Shown piece by piece: positions 46,563 through 56,800 of a stretch of DNA of 64,000 bases. The translations under genes and the position numbers were made by a program. This DNA comes from Periconia sp. R9002 (taxonomy: Eukaryota; Ascomycota; Dothideomycetes; Pleosporales; Periconiaceae). The notes beneath the pieces are model-generated. The model had not been told where the DNA came from, did not search any database, and was given only the letters and a program-made list of their open reading frames with translations. The stretch covers positions 1 to 64,000 of the forward strand of contig JAMAHW010000013.1 of assembly GCA_023627715.1 (NCBI GenBank), given 5' to 3'. The stretch's first letter is position 1. Each line of letters begins with the position of its first letter.

Positions 46563-47432
46563 ATGATGGCTGGCTTCGACATCAAGGGACAAGAGGGAAC
46601 CGAGTTTCTGTCCATGCTCCCTCCCCCGAAGCAGGATCTTTCCCACTACGACAACACACGTTCCCATAATGAACAAAACATCGACATCCCACAGGTGTTT
46701 CACGATGCTATGTCGGTGAGAGAGGAAGTTTTTGGCGAGCAGGGTGTTCCTCTTGAAGCTGAATTCGACGAAGATGATCCCCGCAGCTGGCACTGGGTTG
46801 TGTACGCATCAGTCGCATCCACTACGAACCCCCCACTCAACGACTTACGTTCCGAGACACCGGCTATTAGTTTCGATGACACTCGCCGTCCATCAGCTTC
46901 GGGACTGCGTCTTCCCGTCGGTACGATTCGAATGATACCGCCTCCGCATGCGCCTAACAAATATGCAAACAATACCGAGTGTGACAAACATATGGATGCC
47001 GACCCCCCACGTGCGCTGGAAGGCCAACCTTTATCTCAACAAAAGCATCCATCTGAGCCTTATGTGAAACTTGGACGACTAGCTGTCCTTTCACCGTACC
47101 GGAAGCTCGGTCTTGCCAAACTCCTCATCAACACTGCAATAGAGTACGCGGCTAAGCACCCTGAATCTATCTATGAACCGCCTTCACCCACTACCGCAGA
47201 GAAGGCAAACCTGCTGGGTATATCTGCTGACGAAGTTGCATCCTGGAATGGTTTAGTCATGATTCATGCACAGGCCAATATAAAGCACCTCTGGGAGAAG
47301 TACGGATTCTCCGAGGAACTATACAATGACAAAGGCGAGGTAGAGATATCCAAAGAACCGCATTGGATTGAGGAGGGTATTGAGCATATAGGCATGTGGA
47401 GGCGACTCCAGATCGATAACGGGAGGTTGTAG
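46563..47432 (+). CDS. GNAT-family N-acetyltransferase
   Basis: One exon, 289 aa. N-terminal VFHDAMSVREEVFGEQGVPLEAEFDEDDPRSWHWV resembles the start of the GNAT fold in ElaA-like acyltransferases. Motif A, VKLGRLAVLSPYRKLGLAKLLINTAI (about residues 169-194), carries the acetyl-CoA-binding R/K-x-x-G-x-A pattern. The C-terminal ANIKHLWEKYGF is the usual motif B region. A low-complexity insert (about 85-165) separates strands. The acceptor substrate is unknown. Convergent with the fatty alcohol oxidase gene. Two in-frame ATGs (46,563 and 46,566) are possible starts. Confidence 0.85.
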   Translation: MMAGFDIKGQEGTEFLSMLPPPKQDLSHYDNTRSHNEQNIDIPQVFHDAMSVREEVFGEQGVPLEAEFDEDDPRSWHWVVYASVASTTNPPLNDLRSETPAISFDDTRRPSASGLRLPVGTIRMIPPPHAPNKYANNTECDKHMDADPPRALEGQPLSQQKHPSEPYVKLGRLAVLSPYRKLGLAKLLINTAIEYAAKHPESIYEPPSPTTAEKANLLGISADEVASWNGLVMIHAQANIKHLWEKYGFSEELYNDKGEVEISKEPHWIEEGIEHIGMWRRLQIDNGRL

Positions 47433-48110
47433 TTGACCTAGACTTTTCATCTACACGCCATCACCCACTTTCCACAGTTCGCTTTTTGACTGCATTTCTA
47501 AGAATCATTTACTTCTCTCTTTTCCAAAGCTGCCCTCTAGCTCGAAGCCTTCTATGTGGCTTCCGAATACTGTTTGTACGGGAGGGGTTCCAACGCATGC
47601 ATTTATCACAAGCCCCTACGATAATATGCTCGCCACTTTTGAATTTGGGCATGTGGCTGTTACTTCTATATCGATTCACCTACGTCATTCTTTCTCTTCA
47701 TCTTTTTTAAAAGCCTTTGTTACTTTCTCTACAACATCGCATGTCTTAGAATACTGGTTCGGCTAGCAAGCAGCTTAATTTTCTCTCTACAATTTCTAAC
47801 GAGATTGCCGTGAAGTCTTTTTCTGTTTTGTCCCCTCAAAATTTTCTTATATGGAGTCTAGCTGACGGTATAAGCAAGCAAACCCGAACGATAATATAGG
47901 TGACACGGGGTTTTTTCATTGACCCTGCGTACCATGATGATATGCTTGCTTTGTAGAGCATAAATAAGCCAAGGAAGTTTAAGAGAATATAGGATGGCCG
48001 TGGAAATAAACTAACGTCAAGTAGCCTCATGAACTGACTACATACATACTCGTCAGGAAGGCATATATGTAGGCTAGAAAGTGCCTAGAATACAAGTAGT
48101 TCCAGCACCT
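47433..48110. other. Intergenic region between convergent GNAT and alcohol oxidase genes
   Basis: 678 bp of 3' flanks, T-rich (47,480-47,840). No gene is seen. Confidence 0.6.
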
Positions 48111-50463
48111 TCACAACCTCGGGCTGTCCTTGAGGCCGTTCGCCACTCCCCGGGAAATCCAATCTGAAATTGCCATATTCGTTACCATGGGATTGACGCC
48201 GCTCGCCGAAGGGAATACACTGGCATCCGCCACATACAAGCCTTTCGTACCCCAAACACGACCCTGTGGGTCCACGACACCATCCCTTTCCCTCGCACTC
48301 ATACGATTCGATCCCATCTGGTGCGCCGACACGAAGATGCTGCCTGGAGAAGGGAACGCCGTATTGCGAATTTGGTCGAGCCAGGCCTGAAACTTCGCGT
48401 CATTGATGCCCGACGAGACAGATGCCGTGGGATCGCGAACGAAGGTTGGTACGCCGGGGATGATGGTGAAAATTTCGGTTGCGCCCTGGACGTACTGAAT
48501 CTTTGCGAGGGCGATTAGTCCCTCAGTGATATGCTTTTTGTCGAAATCGGAAACTGTATAAGAGAATCGCACACGCCCGTCATGTGGATCTGGGTAAATG
48601 CGACCGGTGTCACGGTCGCGAGCCTATATCGCGGGTACAAAGTTAGTTAAATGCAACCAGGAGTGGTTACAGTACATCATCAGTGTCTCAATACGCCACA
48701 CCACGTGGTCTCTCGATAACAAACGACTCTGTACCTGGAGTTCAACGTACAAGTGAAATGTACCCTGTCATATTCTTCATGCGTGCGGCGTTCAGCTTGT
48801 AATCAAGACCGTTTTTCCAGTTGAGCCAGATCAACCAGGATGAGGGTAGCATATTCGTCGCTTCAAGCTTGACGCCATGGCCTTTGCCATCGAGATTCTC
48901 ATATTCACTAACTACGGATGTTAGAATGGCACCATCCCAGGGATTGATATCCTGGGGGTGGATGGCACCCAGAACGGACACGGGGTGTATGTGAAGGTTC
49001 CGACCAATATGGTAGTTTCTCAGCCCAGAACGTAGAAGGAGGAGAGGAGATTGCATAGTGCCTGCAGAAATAATAACGCGTTTGGCTTTAATGATGAGTC
49101 TGCGGCGTGTACGCTGTGAGCCCACGATGCCACCGTGCTGGTCGCGAGAAGTCCACATCCCTTGAACACCCGTGGCGACTTTTTCACCCTTTTTTGTCTC
49201 GAAGAGAACCTTCTCGGCGTCAAATCCCTCGATGAATTGCGCGCTTGCACGTGCAGCATCGGCAAGAAATGTTACGACGGGACCTTGCTTCTCAACCGCC
49301 CCGCAACCAAGAGTACAATGCCCACAGTTGTGACGGCTGCCACCTGTATTCTGAGGCACAGCTTTGTGGGCGTATCCCAGCCGACGAGCACCCTCAAGAA
49401 GAATTTGGTTGGTCTTGTTTTGTTCCAGGTGATCAGCTGAAACCCCCATGCGGGCACATATACGGTCGAGAGAGTTTTGATACTCGGCGGACGTGAAAAA
49501 AGGCAAACCGGAAGACGCCCATTCTGAACGAACGAAACTCTGAGTTTGAAGGGATGCGGACCAATTCACAGTACCGCCACCACCCCATACCTGACCGGCT
49601 ATAATAGTACAGGTACTGTCGTCTGATTGCATGAATGCACCGTCCATGAAGAGATTGTTCCAACCATGCTGGTCACTCATGGGATAATGATCAGGGGTCC
49701 AATGATATCCTTTTTCAGTTACGATGACGCGGTAGCCTGCTTCCGCTAGATTTTTGGCGGAGACACCACCTCCACATCCACTTCCTACCACAACGACATC
49801 TGTTTCGATGATTTCGGGCTTAGTATCAGGAGGGAATTGAACGAACTCGTAGTCGAACCCTTTTCCAGGTACCATGCCCACGGGGACACGCGGAACGCCC
49901 AGCACAGGGCCTAGGGTAGGAGTGGTTTTGATCCAGGTTTGCTTAGCCAACATAGACATAGAGGTGAAGAGCTGACGAAGCAAGGGGAGCCTGGCAGTTG
50001 CCCACCGTCGCAAGATGGCTTCACGGATAGGAATTGGCTGATGGCTAATGGGAGTTGCACACCCGGTAAACAATAGACTTCCAGCGCGGGTGTCGAGTAT
50101 GTTTAGCACCAACAGCAACTGTCTCTTGGGGGCAAGTGGAAGATAGTAGGTAAAAATCCTACGGAGTTCTTCCTTGAACAAAGGATTGGAGACGGCGCTG
50201 TCGCCGAGATAGGCGCGGGCAGCAGATTCGCCATGGCCGTCAGGAGTGAGGGCTTTGATAGTACTAAGGGCAATCGAGTAGTCGTTGTCTTTGACTGGGA
50301 GGTGAGTCTTTGGGTTTGCAGTGGCAAAGGGCTCAATGGCGGGGATGATGGCATCTGCAATGGCAAGGAGGGTTTTCCACTGCGCATATGTGAGAGGGTC
50401 TTCATCTGGAAGCGGTGGCAGCGAGGCGGCTTTGGGCGAAACGACCTGGGGGAGGAGAGTCAT
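48111..50463 (-). CDS. Long-chain fatty alcohol oxidase (GMC-like flavoprotein)
   Basis: Exons 50463..48751 and 48623..48111 (127-bp intron GTACGT...ATATAG), 741 aa, the typical length of fungal FAO. The start is the ATG at 50,463; the upstream frame has only a TTG. The FAD-binding ADP motif is DVVVVGSGCGGGVSAKNLAEAG (about residues 225-246). Next come GQVWGGGGTVNWSASL, the Cys-rich loop HNCGHCTLGCGAVEKQ, and IISAGTMQSPLLLLRSG. The C-terminal active-site region has SAHQMGSNRM (His) and SGVNPMVTNMAIS. It oxidises long-chain alcohols to aldehydes with O2, giving H2O2, usually at the ER or peroxisome. The C-terminus SPRL is not a standard PTS1. An N-terminal helical region of about 190 residues precedes the flavin fold, as in the family. 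Confidence 0.93.
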
Positions 50464-51007
50464 GATGGTCGAGCACGTAAAAGGAGGACGGCAGTCCAGA
50501 GTCAAGACGATGGGTTCACATTGGATTACTGGCAGAACAATGGGGGTATGAGTGAATGACTAGATGGTGGGAGTCGGACGCAGTACAGTACAGTACAAGA
50601 CAAGATATGATACATGGTTACAGCACGAGACTAGGTCAACAATGGAAATTAGTTCTGGGTTTCCCCGCACCGTATAGGGCTGGAGATGGGTGTAGAGTGG
50701 AGCCAGTGAAGGCTTGGCAAGTTGGAGGGAGTGGCTACATGTTCTAGGCAAATGCCGAGGCACTGCCACACTAGCCGACGCCACACTTCACGTGCCGCTG
50801 TCGGCTGATGATGGATGTAAAGTAACAGGCATATTGATTACAAACACGTACAGTACGTACGTAACTAACTAGGTACATACATTAGCTTGGGCTCCACTGC
50901 TGAAGTTGAAGCACTCTCCAAAGTGCCGCCATGCCATGGCAGTCTCCCCCACCGGTTCTAGCCCTTCTTCATGCGTCTTCCTTCCCTTGGCCGAGGGCAT
51001 CTGAGAA

Positions 51008-51044
<37 letters not shown>

Positions 51045-52510
51045 ACGGCACCTTGCCTGGACTACATACATAACTACATAGGTACCTAGGTAAGTATACT
51101 TACATAGACAAGATTGAAGATTGATGAAATATTGCAGACATGGCATTTCGTCGTCACTTTGGCGCGACGCATTCTAATTACACCGGGGGAGCATTGTGAT
51201 TGGCTAGAGATAAGCAGAACTCCCACAAGGGGCGATGCGGCCTACCACGATGATTTTTAGTGCGTGCCGACCGCGGTTGTCACATATGTTAGGCAGACCT
51301 TCCAGGTGCGCGGTTCAATGTTGTTGATAATCAGAATCATAATAACTAATAATAATAATATCGTCATCATCATTTCCAAGAGATAGCCGACTTGCCATCC
51401 ATATTGCCGTCGTTGTAGTATACCTACAGTACATGAATATGTAAGTAACTACTGTGGTAACTGATAACTCGGTGGCGGGCTCTTCTTTCCCTCCCCACCG
51501 CTTCTAACCTAACCCGTCCAAAATCTCCGACGTCAATCAGATACCTAGGCACTATGGATGGAGACATACCTAGTTGGGGAAGACATCTAAGATGGGTACG
51601 GAGTATTTAAAGGGCTACAATGACCACGGGCTGTGCGCATGGAATTCATGGTGAGTAAACCTACTGGTAACTACAATGTGTAGTTACTGTAGATAGGTAG
51701 GTAGAGGGTAACGTACAGTGCTTGCCACGGCATCTGCAGTGAGTGGGAAGGGTGATGGATGACCCACACAGCCAAGTTGAGCCCATGGGCCCGCCGATGA
51801 GAAGCCGAACCAGGATGGATGCCTGCGCCCAATACCATTCATTTGGCGGCGCCGTTGCTCTTGAACTTCGCTCGCCTAAACTAACTGCCTCCATCTTGAA
51901 CGACCCTTAATTCATTCACCCTCCACTGGTCCAGTGCCTCCGTCCCTAATCCGTCATCGCCGCTGCCCATCCTCCTTCTCCACTCCACACGCTGCCCTCT
52001 TGCTTATAACTTCCCCAGGTCCCCTCTTCGCCCGCCTCTCACCATGCCCGTCGTCCTCCGCATCGACTTCTTCGCATCCAGGTAAACGTCAGAACGAACA
52101 GAAGGCGTGGTCCCAGCTTCTGCTGTGTCTGTGTCTGCATCTGCATCTGCACCGTTATCCGGTTCCTTATCATCCACCGCCTCGACCTCACGCTGCCAAT
52201 TAACTGCCTTCAACCAACCCGAGTTCCATACACATAATCTTACCCCGTTGTACGAGCACGCCGACCCCGGTCCTCCTGTCCTGCCTCTTCATCTTTGGGT
52301 ACCCGTTGCTGTTCCTCGCATCCAATTTGCTTCCTCGGCTGCCCAACACCTAATATCACCTTCACTACCCTCTGCGCCTGCTCATTCTAGGGGACCGTTC
52401 ACCGCCTCCTCATAAGCCTATCCGCTTATTTCACAACCTCTTCTTGCCTCAGTTCCATCTACGAGTGCACGCGCAATCCCTCCGACCTTGTCCCCTTTTG
52501 CTCACTCACC
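50464..52510. promoter_or_regulatory. Divergent region between FAO and FYVE genes with long CT-rich leader
   Basis: 2.05 kb. 50,570-51,470 contains TAC/GTA-rich low-complexity words (TACCTAGGTA, ACAGTACAGT), an (AGC)11 run (51,011-51,043) and a small AAT repeat near 51,345. From about 51,890 to 52,510 the + strand is strongly C/T-rich and ends at the FYVE ATG, as expected for a long pyrimidine-rich 5' UTR. Overlapping ORFs at 51,934-52,415 lack conserved motifs and could at most be upstream ORFs. Confidence 0.5.
51011..51043 (+). repeat. (AGC)11 trinucleotide microsatellite
   Basis: Eleven perfect AGC units in non-coding DNA between the fatty alcohol oxidase and FYVE genes. It is not inside a supported gene. 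Confidence 0.95.
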
Positions 52511-53813
52511 ATGGCCACCGATTTTTCCAGTGCCAACATCGCCGCAAAACCCACTCCTTACCAGCACGCATACAGAAAGTCGGCACAGTATGCTCCCATC
52601 AACTTTGGCACCAACACGCCCATGAACGCATCGCCGACATCACCCCGCTCTTCCAACGTTCTCCAACCACCTACACATCAGACAAACGGTGCGTTGCTAA
52701 GACCGCTCAAGACACCTCTCTACATCCCCGCCGCCCTTCGAAGGACAGAGAATACGCGACCGTCACCACCAAAGTGCGATACTCCTGTCGACGGGTGGAA
52801 CAACCAGAGTCCGTTTGCATCGGGTGCTAGTGATGTAGGCCCTCTTCCTCGTATTGCGACCGAGGATATGAACAACATCTACAATGATGGCCCGCTCTCT
52901 CCGATCGCCGGGCCCATCACCAGAAACCATTGGCAGGTGCGTAACCTTTCTTCTTTACTTGGTTCAGTTGCAACTTTTCAGTGACCCGTTGTTACCCACG
53001 TCAAGGTCACTGTCGCGTGCCTTTGGTTTATTCTTTGCGCTCCACTGTTACGTACTTTGTCCGGTGTGGGTCGGGCTAGTGTTGTATTGCACTGGTCCCT
53101 TGTCGGAGTCTAGCAAGCGGCTCGCAGTATGCGCGCAGCGATCAACCTCAACAAATTTCGCCTCGGAAGCATTCAACGCAGCACCCATTCCTTGAGCGGT
53201 ACAGCGGTTACCGCCCTGTCAACCAACAGGGCGTCGGATGCACCAGAGTTTGCTTGAGCGCCGTTGCCGCACTGCGCCGCACTGCACCGCACTGCCTGTT
53301 CTACATGTCATTTTCATTTTCATTGTTTCCCCACACACACGCTAGCTAGCAAGCCCAGCCTCGAGTGGGCGCCAGGGGGTGCTTGCCTCGACTCGACTCG
53401 CACCTGCTGTTTTTAGCCAACCAAAAACTGACTTGTGGACCCAGCCAGATACTTCTGCCACCGAGTGCAGTGCTTCATCATGTCAACAAACCTTCAACTG
53501 GCGCAATCGGCGGCACCATTGCAGGAAGTGCGGCGGCATCTTCTGCTGGCAGCACTCCCAGAAAGTTGTACGCCTCAACGAGCATGCTCTCTTCCATCCT
53601 GAGGGGGACTGGCAGCGATCTTGCGACCGCTGCCATACTCAATACCGTGAATGGGAGCAGCTGCGCTCTAGCCGTACCAATAGTGAAAGCTCTGGTTCCG
53701 GAAGCACCGCTGCCGTCGGTATCGAGGCTCCACAGACCAAGCGGCCAGAAACCTCTCGTGTCGGTAGCCTCGCGACTAGCTTTGGCGGCAACTGGAACTG
53801 GAGCACATTCTAG
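52511..53813 (+). CDS. FYVE zinc-finger protein
   Basis: Exons 52511..52936 and 53445..53813 (508-bp intron GTGCGT...CCCAG), 264 aa. The N-terminal 140 residues are disordered, Ser/Pro/Asn-rich. Splicing gives HWQPDTSATEC, matching the WxxD start of FYVE domains. The finger follows with CSASSCQQTFNWRNRRHHCRKCG, where the RRHHCRKC block is the phosphatidylinositol-3-phosphate site, then IFCWQHS and a final CDRCH pair (about residues 145-210). The tail is Ser/Gly-rich. FYVE proteins bind PI3P on endosome/vacuole membranes; the partner here is unknown. The ATG (ACCATGG) is in good context. The long intron is exceptional for this window. Confidence 0.85.
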
Positions 53814-55018
53814 CCGCCTTCTTTTACGTCTAGATCCACCAAAGCATATGGTGCATCTTCCTTTCTTTATGTTATGATATCCCAACCCATCAGTATCTCA
53901 TCCGGAGACTTTTCATGACAACACTACCTTCCCGTGTTTGGCCCCATCGCATTTCAGACTTCTGCATATATAATAGCATTATTCCGGCGTATAGCATGGG
54001 CGGTTATCAAGGGGTTTTTTTGCGATGCTTTTCAGTGTTTCTCGGGCGCGTTTATAGAAGGTGTATCCGTGTCGCGGCCTTTATGAGTAGCGGATGGGGC
54101 ATTCATTGCTCATGGAGTTTACCGGTTTTAAAAAGTTGGTTGACCGGCTCATGCCTATAGACATGCCGTCTGGCCACCCGGTATACCATTTCAAGGTTTT
54201 TTTTAGGGGCGTTTGGTTGGGGTTGCATTTCCAACCTGGTCTGCTGAGCTCTGTACGGATTCAGTCCATGTCTATGCGGTGATGAGCATCGTATAGGATA
54301 TAGGTATGAGTGACATTGATGACTAGGGTTTAGACGTCCCTTGTCCGGCCAGAGGCAGAATTCTGGATTGCTGTGATATTGTGGGTAGGGAATGGTAGGC
54401 GCTCCTCGCAGAATTGTCAATACTATTCTACATACGTAACTTACAGTGTGGCTTTGAGAAGAGAACAAAATGTGCTTCGATAGTGTGATTGAGGACCTCG
54501 ATGGTAGATGTCTTGCATGTAGCTATCTTCAGGAGGTGAGACGAGACGAACGAGCGAATGAGTGAAGAAGCGTCGCAGCAGAATCGACGCAATTCAAACA
54601 ATGTTTTCGTCGTGCCAACGTTTGAAGAGGAGAGGAAAAGTTCATGCTTATCTTTCGGGTTGAACAGCCTACTCATGGTGTGCTGTGATGTTTGCCCTTT
54701 ATGCCCCGTCAGAATGCGGCGGCGCGCTCGACTCCGATTGGCTGATTTCTATCGGCCTTTTCTTTTGGTGGGTGGGTGTTGCGCACCAAAACGACTTTTC
54801 CTGCCGCAGTCAAATCTTCACTTCAACAACATCAACACCCGTCGCGCGCTACCACTACAATTTTGCCCTATAAACTACTAGGGCTCACTGAAAACATTCT
54901 TATTGACGCTATTCGGTCGTTTACGCGGGCAAGTGGGGGCGTCACCAAAGTGAGAGCCCCCAGTTTCCAGACTTATCAACTCTCCCTACAAGCCCACCGC
55001 GCCTGGCATTCGCATTCC
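53814..55018. other. Intergenic region FYVE to DUS1
   Basis: 1.2 kb between same-strand genes. 3' flank of the FYVE gene, then a GC-mixed region. The DUS1 frame is open upstream of its ATG to about 54,776 but only with a GTG, so it is treated as 5' UTR. No other gene is seen. Confidence 0.55.
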
Positions 55019-56800
55019 ATGATGGCTACAGAGCACCACATAACTAGGGATGAAGAGCAAAATGGTGTCGTCGGGGTGGAGAGACCAGTGAAAAAACTGC
55101 GTGGGAGAGCATTCTATGAAAGCATCGGAAGCCCCAAGGTTGTTCTTGCACCTATGGTCGAACAATCCGAATTCGTATGTTTTTCACTTGCCTATCCAGT
55201 GGTACCAGAACTGATGATTCGAAATTTGCAGGCATGGCGGATGCTAACCCGCTCCTTCCTCTCTTCCTCGAAAAAATCCCACCTCCTGTCCTATACCCCC
55301 ATGTTCCATTCCAAGATGTTTTCCGAGATGCCCAAATACCGCGATTCTCACTTCCAACCACTCAAATCTGCCATTCCATCTCCTATCGATCCGATCCACA
55401 TCTCGCGGTTGCCTGCTTCTGAATTCTATCTCGACGGAAACCCCGCCTTTGATCGTCCGCTTACTGTGCAATTTTGTTCCAACGATCCAGAAGATTTGCT
55501 CAGTGCGGCAAAGTATGTAGCACCTTTCTGCGATGCTGTGGATCTGAATCTTGGCTGTCCTCAAGGTATCGCGAAAAGGGGAAATTATGGTGCATTTTTA
55601 CAAGAAGATTGGGGGCTGATAAGCAGTATGATAAAGAGGCTTGATAAGGAGCTCGATGTGCCTGTCACTGCAAAGATGCGAGTTCTTGAGACACGAGAAA
55701 AGACACTTGAATACGCTAAGATGATTTTGGATGCTGGTGCGAGCATTCTTACTGTGCATGGAAGGAGAAGAGAGCAAAAGGGACATAATACCGGTTTGGC
55801 CGATTGGACAATGATTCGATATCTCAGAGAAAATCTGCCCGCGGAAACGGTTCTTTTTGCAAATGGGAACATCTTGCAGCACGAAGATATTGAAAAATGC
55901 TTGGCAGAAACAGGCGCCGATGGTGTCATGAGTGCAGAAGGAAATCTGTACGATCCCACCATCTTCGCAGTGCCGCCACCTGTTGGGGAAGAAGGGCGCG
56001 AGTATTGGCGTGGAAAAGATGGAAAAGGAGGATATAGGATGGACGCCGTTTTTCGTCGTTACATGGATATCATCCATAAGTACGCGATAGGCCAAGAACC
56101 ACCTGTTCGCAAACCACTCTTCCTCCCTTCAGACCCTGTGGACCAGAATGAATCCCACTCCGATCTGGCACCTGCTCAAGATGTGGAGGAACAGGAAGGT
56201 CCACCTAAGAAGAAATTGAAACAGGGCAAAGGCGACAAGAAGCACCCACAGATCAAAAACCCCAACCTGACAGCCATGCAGGCGCACCTCTTCCATCTAT
56301 TGCGCCCGCTAGTCTCTCAACACCACAATGTGAGGGACACTTTGGCAAAGACGCGGGTGGGTGATATAGAAGGATACGAAAAAGTCTTGGAGTTAGTAGA
56401 GGCTGCTGTTAAGGACGGGTTGTTAGCGTACGAGAAGGAATGTTCTGAACAAGCCAATAGTCCTGTTTCCATACCGGACAAAGCCCGTGAGCAAGATGTC
56501 AAAGAGGAGGAGTTAGACGCGCACATTTCCTCGTTGGCGACTGTTGCCCGTTGCAAGCGCCCATGGTGGGTCTGCCAACCATACGTTCGGCCTCTCCCCG
56601 TTGAAGCGATTGCAAAGGGGTCCATGTCCCTTAGTAAAAAAGAAAAGAAGCGAATAGCAGAACAAGAGGGTTCCGAAGCCAAAGCAGTTGGCCTCACAGC
56701 TGGAGGGAGGGTTGAAAATCACAACCTTCCCAGAGAAGAGAGTGATGGCAAAGGCAAAGAGCAGGTTGAGATTCCCAAAGAAGGTGTGGTCTGCGGTTGA
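55019..56800 (+). CDS. DUS1: tRNA-dihydrouridine(16/17) synthase DUS1
   Basis: Exons 55019..55174 and 55232..56800, about 574 aa. FMN-dependent TIM-barrel enzyme that reduces uridine to dihydrouridine in the D-loop of tRNAs. Motifs: VVLAPMVEQSEFAWRMLTRSF, reached only after removing a 57-bp in-frame intron (GTATGT...TGCAG); LLSYTPMFHSKMF; VDLNLGCPQGIAKRGNYGAFL, with the catalytic Cys and FMN contacts; and ILTVHGRRREQKG. MSAEGNLYDPTIF is the phosphate-binding end of the barrel. A Lys-rich segment (PPKKKLKQGKGDKKHP) precedes the C-terminal helical tRNA-binding part, and a charged tail (KKEKKRIAEQEG...) extends it. The start is the ATG at 55,019, with a second at 55,022. Convergent with the 7TM-RGS gene. 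Confidence 0.93.
   Translation: MMATEHHITRDEEQNGVVGVERPVKKLRGRAFYESIGSPKVVLAPMVEQSEFVCFSLAYPVVPELMIRNLQAWRMLTRSFLSSSKKSHLLSYTPMFHSKMFSEMPKYRDSHFQPLKSAIPSPIDPIHISRLPASEFYLDGNPAFDRPLTVQFCSNDPEDLLSAAKYVAPFCDAVDLNLGCPQGIAKRGNYGAFLQEDWGLISSMIKRLDKELDVPVTAKMRVLETREKTLEYAKMILDAGASILTVHGRRREQKGHNTGLADWTMIRYLRENLPAETVLFANGNILQHEDIEKCLAETGADGVMSAEGNLYDPTIFAVPPPVGEEGREYWRGKDGKGGYRMDAVFRRYMDIIHKYAIGQEPPVRKPLFLPSDPVDQNESHSDLAPAQDVEEQEGPPKKKLKQGKGDKKHPQIKNPNLTAMQAHLFHLLRPLVSQHHNVRDTLAKTRVGDIEGYEKVLELVEAAVKDGLLAYEKECSEQANSPVSIPDKAREQDVKEEELDAHISSLATVARCKRPWWVCQPYVRPLPVEAIAKGSMSLSKKEKKRIAEQEGSEAKAVGLTAGGRVENHNLPREESDGKGKEQVEIPKEGVVCG
55175..55231 (+). other. In-frame 57-bp intron in DUS1
   Basis: Donor GTATGT and acceptor TTTGCAG; length divisible by three and no stop. 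Removal restores EQSEFAWRM, the conserved DUS start, so splicing is the normal state. Confidence 0.85.

Noticed and set aside
50461..50505. Longer N-terminus for the fatty alcohol oxidase
   Set aside because: The upstream codon is TTG; the first ATG at 50,463 gives the expected N-terminus.
53258..53300. CCGCACTG tandem words as a repeat array
   Set aside because: Only about three imperfect units inside the long FYVE intron; too short to call an array.
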